64,000 bases of DNA from Rhyzopertha dominica (GCA_025024175.1 QCXZ01000137.1:60166911-60230910), one strand, 5' to 3'; positions 27,201 through 42,200 are shown, numbered from the stretch's first letter. Numbers and translations are program-made. Notes: generated by a model not told the origin, from the letters alone.

Positions 27201-30200
27201 GTTTACAATATTTAATATATTCGATTTTGCTGATTCCTAAGTTTAGAAGAATTTTCATTTGTTGATTCAAGTATGTGGAAGAAACATTAGACAAAGTTAA
27301 GGATAAAAAATGGTGCTATGTGGCCAAAAACAGACACATAAGAGGAGGCAGATTGCAATTTTCTGTATAAGCCTCAGCACATAAAATATATCTTACCTCA
27401 GTTCGCTAATCAAAATGGGAAGTCTTGTATGATCCCCATTCAATGAATTATTTAGTTCTGAAATTAATGGAGGATCATACTGAGGTACATGGCATTGCAG
27501 CATTCCCGTATGAGTATCAACAGTGATTAACAGCTGTTCTGCCCTTAAACATGGCTGTAAGATAGCAACTGACAAAATAGCAGGTGATCCTTGCAAATTA
27601 CCTGAAAAAGAGTGAAAATAACTTAAAACTTTCATAGCTTCTTATTCGTCCTGTTGTGTGTTTTAATCAATTTTATCAGGATAGCATGACTGGGACCAAA
27701 AAAGACGAGTCACATTTCCTTTTTGTCAACAAGTTTCGCTGATTTATTTTATCAGCTTTTTCAAGACAGAGAGAAATGATAACACCTTTTTACAAAACAC
27801 ACACATATATTACAATTATTGACATTCGACATGTTATTATTTCTCTCTGTCTTGGAAAAGCTGACAAAATAAATCAGCGAAACTTGTCGATAAAAAGGAA
27901 ATGTGACTCGTCTTTTTTGGTTACAGTCCTGCCATCCCGATAAAATTGATTAAAACCTTCATAAACCAATATTCGTTGGTGATCAAATATTATTTTCAGT
28001 TTTAGAAGCTGATATTTCAATGTAAAGAGAAGGTAAATCACTCACACTCTACATCCTTGAGCATTCCCTGAATTTCTTGCTTTATGTCACTCAAGCGGCT
28101 CCTGGTACGGACATAAATCGTGTGCACCAGTAGACGTTCCATTGATAAAAGTTCAGAACGTATTGCACGATCCGTTATTTCACTTTCCTACAGAAGCAAA
28201 TATTATATGAGTAGATATTTCAATGAATTTTCTATTTAGAAACGTCTCAATAAAATGTGATTTTGTAAATACAAGAAACCTGCGACTGTAACACATATGG
28301 AATGATAAATTTCCATAGAAGCAAAGATAATATTTTTTTTTGTAAAAGATTCATTGTTGCTACTAACGGACTTCTAGTAGAGAATGTCTAGTTTAAACAT
28401 TTATCCTAATAATTTTCATTTGTCTAAATAAAAAATAAATTGTTTTATTACACTTATTTAAAAACAAGAAATGATGAATAGATGAAATCTTTAAAGAGTT
28501 CTAAACAAATACCTCAGCTGTATCAAATTACAAATACCTGAGATAATAGGAACTTACCTTACTTCCTAATGAAGGAACATGCACCACAGCCAAAGGTCTT
28601 GCCGGATCATGAGGATCAACTTGAACTGTTAACTTATATCCAAGTTCCGATCTTGGATCTTTACTAGCCTGATCTTTGCCTTTATTTGTCAGCTCCCTGA
28701 TAAAAGCACAATTTTACAATTTTAATTCACTATCTTGTTGCAGATAAGTTTACCTCCAATAAGAAACTGTCAAACACTTTCCAGGTATATATTCATCTAC
28801 ATGGATGTGATCATCCAGTCGGTCTCTCATCAGTCGTAAAGTTTGAGAATAGAGAACTTCAAGTTGTAAAGACTGGCAAAAGAAATGTAAACAGTTGTAA
28901 ACCTCAGTTAAAGGTGCTGGATTATCCACTAAACGACTTTGGATAAGCTGATGGATGTACTGGACTTGCAAAGAGTGAACCAATGCCTTGCCATCTACAA
29001 AAAATAATTCTTCAACAATAGCTTGCAAAGGTATTACAATTTTTGGATAGCACGCCAACTGAACTAATACGATTCATAGTAAAGGGTATAGCTGGATAAG
29101 CATGCAAAAAGTGCCCCCAAAGGAAATCAAACGCAGAGTTTAATATACCATCAAAAAACAATTATCCCAAAATTTTGGACTTTTAACAACTATATTGGAT
29201 GAGTTATGGGAGGAAACATGTATTTTCGTTTCTATCATAAAAAAAAATCTGAAAAAATTAGCATAACTACAACTATAAATGATTATCAACGTGTGACTTT
29301 TTTGAAAATTTTTCGATGGGTAATTCTTACTCAAAAAAATGTTTCTTGTATGATAAAACTTAAGTACTATGTTAATTTTCACTACAAAATACAACCTAAT
29401 TAGGGGAATCTTAATAAAAAAAATTAAAAAACAGTAAATCTATGCTTATAAAATAACACGTCCTGACTGATTTACTGACTAATTTATCATTACCAAGCAT
29501 AGACTATTGAAGCCAGACAAATGAAATTTGGGCAGTAGGCTCCTTTCATAACATAAACAGCAGCAAACATCAACTAGGAAGGATTTTGGGAAATCTGTAA
29601 TTTTTTTTAAGCTAGAAGCTTGAAACATTAATTTTAGGGGTTTGATGAAATATAAATAAAACATGTTCCAGTGTTTTTCAAAATTCAATAAAGAGGATGA
29701 AACAGGGGTTAAAAATTTGTATGGGAGTTTTGTTATTTTTAAAGTATAACACATTATTTGGGCTTTTGACTAGAAAACAAAAGTACAGGTGTAACCTTTC
29801 TTTTAAATGCCAACTATGACGGGGGTGAAATAGAAATTAATACTTAACTATTTAACTAATTCAGAAATTTGACTCTTAAAAGTGTGATATGGATGAAAAT
29901 TCGTATATGATTTCCGTTATTTCCAAAGTAATAATGAAGTTTTAAATTCAGGCCTTTGGTGAGAGAGTAACTGATATATGTATTATTTCACTGTTTTTGG
30001 AAATATCTCCCCTGAAGGGGTGAAAAGGGGATAAGTATGGATTTTTCATTGGTCACGAAGTAATAATTAAACATTTACGTTTTTAGTTTAATGTTGAAAG
30101 ATACACAATATTTGTTTAAAAATTACTCCCTTCTTTGGAAACTAGCATTTGTTTCAAAACATTTTAATTTCAGTATTTATTATCTGGTATATATGATCTT

Positions 30201-33200
30201 CTATGTGAGCGAAGCCATAGACAAAAGCTAGTTTTACATATGACAATTCCTGTGACTCATTGACACCTTATTATACTTATACAATTCCCCACAAAAATTT
30301 CTTACTATGAATAAGTTGGCCACCTAGTAAAATAGTTTAATCAGTTTCATAAAATTCTAACTTTTTCACAAGTCATAATGAATAGGAATAATTTTAGAGA
30401 GAATATTAGGTAAAGCTTACAAATGATTGCAAACCTTACGCATTTGATTTAAGGGTTGCAATCGTTTGTAAGTTTGAACATTTCTTTAAGACTGTTGTGA
30501 TTAGAACTTGCGAAGTAAGCAATTTGAATATTATGCAATGGATAAATTATTTTACTGAGTGATTAACTATTCATAATAGAAATCTTCGTGACAAGTTGTA
30601 TAAACAGATACAATAAGGTATCAATGTGCCAAAGGAGTTGTCATATTGCATAAAATTTACTGTTTTTAAATTTTAAACATAACCCACTTAAAGTGGGAGC
30701 ACTTATGTGGTCGACTTAGATTTTGTCTGTTGATAGTAGACCGAAAGTATCGGATTAACCTCAGGTTTTCGCTAGACGGTAGCGTATGGCCTATAGGCTT
30801 GTCCAAACAACTAGGGTGCTGCCTCTAAGGTCAAAACAGCCCATTTTCGTTCAAAACTTAGTATGTTGCTGAGAATATCAAGGGGGATTCAGAACGGGCA
30901 GATCTACAGTATATCAAATTTTTACTTTCAGACATATTATGGCATTATGCAAAGAGGGTGGAGTGCAATTGCACATAGCCTTCATTGCTTTTAAACAAGC
31001 ATTTGATAGTGTAAAAAGAGAGAAACTGTATGAGGCAATGAAATACTTGAAGATACCACAACAGTTAAGGAAACTGGTGCAAATGACGCTGAAAGATACA
31101 ACATATGCGGTTAATGTAAATGGTATAACTTCAAACGAATTTACAGTCAGTGGTGGATTAAAACAGGGAGATTCTCTTTCTGTGGTCTTGTTTAACATTT
31201 TGTTGGAAAGGATAATAAGAGATAACAACATTAATACAGAGGGGCTCATAACAAAGAAATCACACCAGTGCATAGCTGATGCTGATGACAAAAGAAGAAC
31301 TTAAAAGTATAGTAGGAAAGCTGGGCAGAGTGGCAGCAGAGTATGGCCTCTCAATAAATGAAGGAGAAACGAAATACATGACCACCAGGAAGACCATGGA
31401 GGAGGAGGAGTAACTAAAAGTAAAAATAGAACAAGCGTACATATTTGAAAGAGTACAGAACTTTAGCTACCTGGGATCAGAAATTGTGGCAGATTGTAAG
31501 CAAAAAGGAGAGATAGAAAGGAGAATAAATGCAGGGAATAGAAGCCTAAATGCACTACACAACTTATTTCGAAATAAGAACGTTACTCGGAAAACAAAGG
31601 AGAAGATATACACTACAATAGTACGTCCAGTAGTGGCATATGCATGTGAAACATGGATACTAAGAGAGGAGGATCAGAATAGGTTGGCTATATGGGAAAG
31701 AAAGGTGATAAGGAAAATATATGGGGGTGTAAAAGAAAACTAACAATACAGAAGAAGGACTAACCTAGAATTGTATGAATTGTTTGCTAACCCTACTATT
31801 ATCCAGTATGTGAGGGCATAACGAATAAGGTGGCTGGGTCATGTGTACAGAATGGATCCTGGAAGATTACCAAAAAAGCTTCTAGAGGATAAAACAATAA
31901 CAAGGAAACAACGTGTAAGGCCAAAGAGAAAATGGATAGAGTGTGTAGTGGAAGATGTTGAAAGACTGGGAATTATGAATTGGAAGACAAAGGCAGGAAA
32001 CAGATCGTAGGACAAGCCATGGGCCTGCAAGGCCTGAAGAGCTGATTTATATATTATATAGTATGTTGTTTCGTCGCTGTCGTTGAACATGATTTTTGAT
32101 GNTAACAATGATAGTGCATGTAAAATTTGAATTCAGCCTATGAACGACAGGTGCCATGATACTGAAGTATGATGCTGAATACTCATCTGTGACCGCTTAG
32201 TTGTGCTTGCAACACCCATGTATTTGGCATTTGATCAAAATTTCGGTAAGATCCTCCAAATTAAAAAATCTTAAAAAATTAACACTAGCTCTCCAACTGA
32301 CTACCTATTCTGAGTAAAAAAACTAATATAGCACTTAAGTTTTATCCACACAAAAACAATTCAAAAAAAATTTTTTTAATTTTTTGAGTTAGAATTATCC
32401 AACAAAAATTATAAATGTAGTACTAAGTAAGAGAGGGAGAAAAAAATTTAAATTGATAATGCACTTTTGGCGGCTAGCTAACACTTTGAAATTTTGGAAA
32501 ATTTGTTTTTTGACCAGGTGCTTTAGAATGGCTAACTGGACCTTTAATTTCCTATGAGGGCACTTTTTGCATATTTACCAGGATATACCTTTTAATTTAA
32601 AAAGGAAATGGCAGATGGTATAAATAACAAGTTCAAATATTTACCTCCTGTTTCCTTGTCTTCCACAAGTATATCGATTTCCAAAAGTCTCCAAGGAATA
32701 TTTGGACCGTCTCCCATTACCGTAAGAGACACTTCAAACTCATGTTGCACATGAAAAGTAACACGGCCATTTTCGATCTAGAACACACAAACCTGTACCA
32801 CTGATACAAACCTGTTGCTTTACTTACCTTTAAATTCTTCATTTGTGGTAATAAATTTCCTGTTACCAAACGATGCTGTATTACTTGGTTCAGTCGTAAA
32901 AGGGTGTTTCGCTTTTCTATGTTTGTAATAGGATCTGGTGGGACAATCTTTTCTCGAATGCAAGACGGTAACCTTCCATAAGTTCCTGTCGTAAGAACTT
33001 CTACAGCAGCTGGTATATGAAAATTTGGTAATCGTGCTTGTACTAATGTTTCACGTGCCATTCTGGCCAACATATCTGCCGTTTCGACAAAAAGCATTGA
33101 TTGTTTGTTGAGAAAAGCAATGATTCTCTACAAAAAAAGACAAAATTTTAAATGATTTAACCATTTTATTGAATATGCATTTAAGATCAGTGGCAAAGTT

Positions 33201-36200
33201 TAGTATGTACAGTACTTTTCACAAATTTTACTGTATACCTATGTATACCTCTGTGGCGTTTCAGACATAAAGCTATGCTAAACAATACAAGTTCAATCGC
33301 CACATGCCATTGAAAATGAACCTTTCAGCAAACTGTAATATAATAACAGATTTGTATCCTGTCAAAAGCAGAATAATGTCAGCATTGGAGGAAAATGATT
33401 AAAATACCGACTGATGTAGAATCCAATCTGATGGCATGCTATTCGCTAATCAAGCTTTGAAGAAGATAATGAGACAGTGATGCTAGTTTTAGTATAAATT
33501 AATGGCTTTTTGGCATAAACTACAGTTTAAGCCAAATATTAAAATTTTAGCTATCTATTTACTGCATAGTATAGTGGATCGAAGATGAAAGAACTCTCAA
33601 TGGAAGAGGAAAATAATGATTCAAAAAGTAATAAAGATGTAATTCATGCGTTACAAGCAGCTGTACAATGCAATTTCATAACTATTTTATAGACGTGTGA
33701 TGTACAAGTGAGGTTCATGTATGTGTACATCTGATAAACCGCCACTTTTGTTATTTTTTTTAGAGAATGCCTGATAATTTAATGCAAGGTTTTCAACCTA
33801 TTACAGTACAAAATACCATTCCTTTTCTTTGTTAATTGTAACTCTTCAACACACACTTATTTTATATATTTGTTTCGTCTGTCTCCTGTTTCATCTCCGT
33901 ATGTCCGAACCATTCTCAATCCTCAACACTGTATTTATATCTTCTTTCGCTCCACAAGCTCCCTGAAGTTAATTTTGCTTAAAGTTCTAAGTCTTACTTC
34001 AACTATAGGTACATTGAATAAAACTTGATGTCATACTTAATAAAAGACATTATTTATTTATAAAATTAAGTTGTAAGGTATACATAAAAGTAAAGAACAC
34101 TAGTGTGAACAATGACATTGCATCTTCATAGAAAATTTGGTTAGGTCAAGTTTGTATGCTGTTTTTAATTTAAAACATGATTCCAGGTTCTCACCAATTG
34201 AGACAACTTATCAATTTACTCTTGATAAGGTTCATGCTTAATAATGATTGTTTGCACAAATATGTAGCCCCGAATAAGGAAAGAACTACAAATGCTGGTT
34301 TTTTTTTAGCTTACTATATGAGTCAGGAATACTATTATAATCTTTAAAAATCAACTAGGTCTAAAAGCAATTGTACTATGAAAAACGTTCACATTTGTCT
34401 TTCTTCAATATTTCTATATCAGTACAGACATTCAAATGTTGTGCTCCACAATTCTTTGTTTTTTCAATTCAACAACTGCATTTCAAGTTGTCAGTATGAA
34501 TTGCAAATGGAGAAAAAATTACTTTTGTTACAGCTTTGCTGTTTCTTTAATTCCTAAAACTCACTGAGAAAAGCTTGCCTCATATTTAAAAATTTTATTT
34601 GAAATAGCAAATGTCAATATCATTAAAAATTTAATCATTATACCCATTAGGTAGTATGTACTAATTACAATGGAAAATATATTTAGTATAACAATAATGT
34701 AAGTCGATATAGAGACAGCTGATTATCATTTTACAACAAATTCTTCTTTGTTGTCTTGGTGTCTGTGTTAGAACCGAGTTTCATTGTGTCATATTTCCAC
34801 CAAAGTTTCATCCACGCTCTACCAGGACATCTTCAGGCTGTTGCCTAGCTGCAAACCAACATTCAACTGGCAGACTCCGATAGTATGCATGTATATACTG
34901 CTGGCAAACATGGATTAGAAGTGTGGGCAACAATCTGCAGAACACACTCTAAGTAGTTGACCTGCTATGGACATGCCGAAAAAAAAAATGAACGATGGCC
35001 ACGTCAAATAACATTAATAACACAAATCTTAAGCAAGAAAAGGCATAGAAAGGCTGACACAACATGGTTACCAGAACAAAATGCAGGATGGAAGATAGAA
35101 CCGGAACATTGATGAGATTTAGATAGCTATTAAAAAAATCAAGTAAGAATGAATGAGATCTTGTGACTACTGCAAATAATAAGATTTCATCTACCATCAA
35201 CATACAAAGTATTATAACATAAAAATATATTTTATGTACTGAGCTATCATAGAGTTCTGTCCAAGCTTATCAACATTCTGCAGCAAGTTCCATCGATTAC
35301 TCTGTTACTTGTAACAGGTTATTAAGGAGATCTGTTATTGTATTAAGATATCTCAGCAGATGGCATAAAACTACATCTATATGGATACAGTGCTTAAACC
35401 CTAAATCAGCTGTTGAGTTGCATTTAATTTAATACATGTGTGCAGTGTGTCAAAAGTAAGGAAATTTGCAAAATTTTATATTTTGTAGGGACATTTATTT
35501 GAGGCAACTTAATAAATTTTAAGGCAGAGCAGTCTCATTAAACTGATCTTATAATGTTATAAAAATGTATATATTACAAATCCTAGAATACAATCTTACT
35601 GAATATACGAATCGTCTAATTTCCAAAACGGCCATCTCTACCCATGCTAAATTTGAGGAACAAGCAAAAAAACTTACATAGATTACAACAGATCGCCCCA
35701 GCTAAAAATTAGCAAAGGACATGGCCTATTTTGAAATGCACTCAATCGGAGATGGACGATTTTGAAGTAAAAATACCTTGCTTTGTTGCAATCATAAGAA
35801 AAAAGTGGCAAATAATGAACAGATAATATTTATCTGAACATTTACATGATGGAAATAGTGGATTTTTTCAACACTAAACAAATTTGTCTCTTTCTTCTAT
35901 CTCTTCGCAAACCACATCCTCTTCTACATTTGTGGCTTGCCATTTTTCTATTTCGGCATAGAAACCTAACTTTTCAAGACCTCGCCAATGTTCCTCATAA
36001 TGTGCATGCAGCAAAGCAGATACATTAGCAACTTTTTTCAGATTGGGTCTCATTCTGGTTGGCATTAGAGCAGGAACCAAGGTTTTGTTAAAAATGAATG
36101 CTTACTGGGGTTAAATTTGAAGTGCTATTGTCCCAGCAGCTTCAATACTTCTTATGTAGCACTTCAGTCATGTACTTCTACATCGCTTCCTAATTTACAA

Positions 36201-39200
36201 CATTAATGTATCCTTCGGGACTTATGACCTCTTAGTTTTCTTTTCTATAAGCACGAATACCCTGTCTGCTGATATGAACAAGTGACCTACTAGGGGGAAA
36301 ATCACTTCTACGGTCTTGACATTTATGGGGCTGTTGTTATCAGCTATTTTGATAACATTTCCATCATTGTGCTATTTTTATTTTGACCACCACAACCATC
36401 AACCTGATCGTTTTCAAGATCTATAATAGATAGCACATGAAATACCGCGCTAGCAATCTCATTGAAACCTTTGAGTCTCTCTGTTTCATTCCAGCAAAAT
36501 ATATGGACATTGTTTTCTGTCAATTGTGAGTTTGACGATCCAATAACAACAGCAAAACTAGAAACTCCATTGGCTACTGAACTATACTTTTTGATCGGGA
36601 AGTTTCGGAAGCAACATTCTTTTGATAATTAAGACAGTAAATAAACCGTCCATTTCTTCCTTTAGGAAACCAAAAAAGGCTTTGGCCTTGAATTTGTAAA
36701 TTCTTTTAATTATTAAGGGTTCCAATTTTCTGCTGATTGAGGGGCAACAGGAAGCACATCTACCACATGCTCGTCTATTTTATGCACTTGATTTACACGA
36801 ATATACCTACTTATAAAACTAGGCAGTGTTTTACTGCAGAATGCAAACAAGAATTAGCTCGCAATAATATCCAAACCAAACAAAAATACGATTGGCCCGT
36901 GATCATGGCGTCAATACAAAAATACGTTCCTTATTGGCTCAGTGGAGATGTCCACTTCGGAACTAAAAATTGCATTGGACATGGATGGTTTTACTGACAC
37001 TAAAATAAAACGTCATATTTTGTTTGGATTTGGCTTGAATTGGAGTAAACCAACTTGATAGATAGATAGCCCCTAAAATACTGAATACAGGGCTGTATCT
37101 AACTCATTCTATGAAATTTGAAATTAGACAATTCAAATAAATTGTAGCTGGAACTGCTTGTGCGATTATGTACCCATCAGTGGGCTTAGAATTACTTTGA
37201 GTATATATTTTGGCTAGAAATAGAATATAAGATACATATCTTCAGTGAATCAAGTATTTTAGATTATTTGGTCGAAAGTAGTGATTTTTTTTGTGTTTGT
37301 GTTAAAAAACTCATGTCAAAGGTCATGCATTTTTTTGTATGTGCAATGTTTATAAACAATAAAGACATCCTTTATTGCAGTAAGTATACTATGTGTGGGA
37401 CATTAATTAATGAAAACAATTTTTACAAATAATGTAATTGAACAACTATGGTAACTACAAAATAACTGTTACAATTCACTACAAAAAGTTACAATATAAA
37501 AAAATAATTATACTTCTTGAATATAAAAATAAAGTATTATATCGGTAAAAACATAAAAGATAATATAAATACGATGAAAACTCAAAAGTCCTGTTTGTGT
37601 TTATACACAAGATTTCTCAGTGCAGAAGAATGTGGCTATTTGCCTAGTTCAAATAACCATGGCTCCAAAGTTGTCATGCTGAGAAGGCAAAGGGTGCCTC
37701 CTATTGCAAGACCTTTCCAATAGCATAACTGCAAAATGTAGTTGAAATACCATATTTACTATACATTACTTTTCTAAATTACCTTTTCTGAGGAGTTAAC
37801 CATCTCGACTGCTGTATTAAGTATGAAAACATGGTTCGTCCTGACATATCAAAGTACAAGTACAAGACATTATGTTGTGGATATAGAAAGATTTCGGGGT
37901 TTTATATTTTAGTGTCCAACTAGCTATCTTACACAGAAGACTACAGCTATGAGTACTATTAATTTTGATAAGGTAATTGTCACAATAATTATGTTTTGGA
38001 TGTAATAATGAGAGTAAAGGAAGGATATCAAATAATTTTTAAGCAAACAAAGTAAAAAAAGCTAAATTTAAAAAATGATGAAAAAGAAACAAAATCTCCT
38101 ATTTGAAAGCACACAGCAATGAGATGCACAATATAGGTGCTGATTGCCATTTAAAACCTGTATGGTACTTGAATAAAGATACATGCATAACCACCTCATA
38201 TGTGGGCAGAGAGGATGTAGTTTTCCCAATAATTTCTAAATACAATTGAAAAAGGTTGCAATTCATTGGCTTCANAANAACTACTTTCACTCTACAGTAN
38301 AGCAAGACTACTTGCACTCCTCACAAACGCAATCATCAAGATTTATCGACATAGGCTGCCTACCAATGCCCGGGTAGGCTCTGACTACATCAAGTAGAAA
38401 ACCATGAAATCGGTAGCCTCCAGCAGGAATTTTGTTTAAAACATTGGAGCGGTACATCCATTCTCCAATACATGCAGAAATATTCTGCGCATCACTACGG
38501 CATCTCACAATTCTCTTCAGTTCTCGACACGCTCTCTTTACATCTTGCAAGTGATACTGAACTGGTTCCATATCCTGAGGTTTCGACCCACTAAACTGCT
38601 GGTCTAAGCATTCTGGTGAAAATCGCCCTGCTGGTACCCACACAGGATCATCGTTGGGACAACGCATATTCCGGTTCACTACTGCATGTCCAGCAAAACT
38701 GCTACTGAGTGGACCGTATGCTGCTGCATCATTTGACACAACAAATGACAATCCATGAATATATCGTTGCATAATTTCAAGCACAGAAGCTGGTGTCCTA
38801 TTCTCCAGAATTTTGCCAAACACCTTTTTGGAAGTGCGGCTTACACCTACTAAGACCCATAGTTCATTCCTGACTGTTCGCTGACCTTTGATGCATTTCT
38901 GATTTAAAAGGCGTATTTGTTGCACTTCAACTATANCGTTGTCCCATCCGATGCAGCCTGTCTCATGCCACGCGACCTTTTCTGCTACTTCTGCAAAACA
39001 TGAATACCAAGTCGCTGCTATCTCTCTGGCTACTTTTGCCAATCGCTGTGCATTTTCGAGATCACGGCCCATCACCCACTCAAATATAAGTACCATAAAA
39101 ACAAAAGGCCACTGTTCTTCCTCTAATCTCGCACACTCCAAAATCATATTGAAAGTTGGACTATATACATGACTGTTCGGACAACGAAATGTATATCCTA

Positions 39201-42200
39201 ACATACTGCTTTTATCGGTCTCTGCCTGTAATTCAAGTTCGCAACTTGGGCACCTGATGGTCACTCTCTTACTAGGAATTACACCTGCATACTCCAACAA
39301 TCGAAATGCTTGGTTGTGTGCTTGTTTCCAATTTATGGGTGAGTCAACACTTAAGTAAGCTCCTACATCAAATTCACTTAGATGGTCCGTATCTAGGAAA
39401 GTTTCAGGATCCATTAGAGGTGGTTTTTGCAAACGCACGCTTGTGCTAGACATTTTTCAGTAGTTTCAGCAGCAAACAAAACATAAAACTTTAATTCACA
39501 ACAAAGGCCACGTGGAACGTGGAACACAGGACTCACAATAACATGTGGACGTAAGCAGTTGTCCTTGTCGGTTGCATTATTATTATTATTATTCCATGAA
39601 GAAAGTATTCAGAGTTGCCATGTTGACAAATTATTTCGAGGACGTGTCGCTAGCAGATGTCTGCGCAAAAGTCGCAAAATCTTTATAGCTATTAGAGGTG
39701 TTACGTTGGAACTGGACCTGTTACAGTGGAATAGGTACGAGCTGGCAGTTCCGCGTACCTGTTCCGGACAAGCTGATGTACCTATTACGAGTCCACAGTC
39801 TCGCATCGGGCGTTTTCGATTGGAATAAGTGCGTAACTGGAGCTATTACTGTTGCGTTGGAACTGGACCTTTTACACTGGAACAGGTACGACCTGCCAGT
39901 TTCGCTTAGCTATTCTCATCGATGCGATATACTTGTTGTTATTGAACATATACCTACTGGTTTGACAATCAACAGTTAAACCGTTTAGGGATTGGAATTT
40001 CAGAAGAGTAGAAATGCACGCATAAAGCAATATAGTTATTCTAATTTCCAGTAACGTTACGATTACTTATTTGACAGTATTTTGTTATTTTGTGGCAAGT
40101 ACAAAGAGCGGCTTTTGCTATATCAACGTTTATTTTTGGTAAATATTCCAGTTAGAATTTTTAGCTATTCATACTTTATTAATATGTATAAAGGTAATCA
40201 TAATAGTTGCTCATTTTATGAGTAATGTACAGAAATGTGAATCAAAACAAAATGTAACCACTTTTGACAAAAGTATAACACAATATGTTTTGTACAACCT
40301 CCCTATTTTGATAAAAATGCCCCGATTCTAAAAGTTGCCTTCTCGACACTCGATATAGTTTACCGCAGAGGTGTTGCGTCGGAACAGGACCTATTACACT
40401 GGAATAGGTAGGAACTGCCAGTTCCGCGCACCTGTTTCCGAACAGCTGGAACTGGAACAGGTATTTGGAATAGGTACATAACTGGAACTGGAACAGATCG
40501 TACTAGGTACACAGAAAAGCTATTCCGTAACACCTCTATTAGCTATGTTTAATTTCAAGTTTTTCTGTATGTATTCGCGATTCAAATTAACGTTCCCCGC
40601 CCTAATCAGCTTATCATTTAGTGAGTTATATCGGGCTGTCTATAAGGTGCACACGCGGCTTTCTTCGTTAATTTCAAACGAAGTTGCAAAGTATTTGAAT
40701 ATATGTGATGTGTGAGATTATTTGAAAGATTTACCAGGTTCTAGAAACTTTAGAGAAGTTAAAAAGGTGTTTACCTACATTAAATAATATTTTTATTTAC
40801 GCTCGCTTTTTAAGCCAAGCGGTTTTAGACGCCGACAGTGCGGCATTAAATGATACTGGAATCTGGAATCACAGTTTAAGAGTTGTGTTTGTGGACGTCG
40901 GCATTGTCAGTAAATCCCGAGGGATTCTCAATCACATGTACCTACTTTAAAACAAACAACATATACTTACAAGCAACGATCTACGAGACTGACTTATGCA
41001 GAGGGTTTTACAGCTTGATGGTCGGTCGTCGTAAACTATTGTATTGTAAATGAGGGTTTTTACAGCCTTATGGTCGGCCGTCCTAAACTATTGGGTTTAG
41101 TGGCACGCTTCAAAGTCCCTAAATGGGCCGTATTAAAAAAAAAATTTTAACTTTTCCACTATACATTTTTGAAATTTGTTAGTTGTGATAATTTAGCAAT
41201 CAATAAAACATAGGAGATTTATAACAAATTTTATTTAATGCAGACCTGATGCTAACTGGCGCGACCCATGTGATATGTGATACTTGGGTTTAAATTTTTT
41301 GATGTATAAAATAAAAGCCTTTGCTCATTATAACGAATTTATACAAATTTAATATAAAAAAATTACAAATTAGTAAGTAGAAAATTACATTACAAGAAAG
41401 TCACAAACTAAAAAAAATTACTCACTATCACTTTCACTGCTAAAATCATGATTAACTTCTAATTCTTGTACATGATTCGCTCTGTACCGATTTTCGATGT
41501 CCAGTACATGTCGCATTGAATTTTGTTTTTGTTTTAAACCTAATTTACCAAGCAGATCAGTACCTATACGTTACAAAATACCAAACTTGCAGGTATTTAA
41601 AAATAACCAGAATTTTGTACCTGAATCACCACGCCATGGTCAATGACTACCTAATAATCACTGTTTTGTGGGCAAATTGCAAGTAAATAGCTAAAGTAAA
41701 TAGTATTTAAATTACCATTTCGATGGTTCCTGTCCCAGTTCGACCGTTACTGAAAAATGACCATTTGTTATTCAAATTGAAGCAGATTTAACGGAGAATG
41801 TATAGTCACTTTATCACCCTGCGGATCTCATTAAATTAGGAAAGAATGCGATTTAGTCATACATTAAAAGCTATTAGTTGAGAAATATTTGTAGTTCAAA
41901 TAATAATACCAAATAATGCTCATTGATTTATATGTGCGGAAAAGAAATTCTAAAAAAGCCTAAACACAATTTTTGAATACGGTCCACTCCGCTGCAAAAC
42001 AGTGAAACGTGCCGAACCCATCTGTTATTTACGACAGCTTCAGGTAATACTTGTAAACCATTGTATATCTATGCAGGCTTGCCAATGACGTTGAAAGGCA
42101 TCAACCCCATTCAGCGTCTGTTCCGTGTTCCTTATTCAACACCCAAATCTGTCACGTCACTTTTGTTCGGAGCCTCTCTAGGGTAGAAAGGCGAACCCTC

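Noticed and set aside
39559..39979. Plus-strand frames of 89 and 93 codons near 39.6-40.0 kb
   Set aside because: They translate the GGAACTGG repeat arrays of the second hAT-like element.
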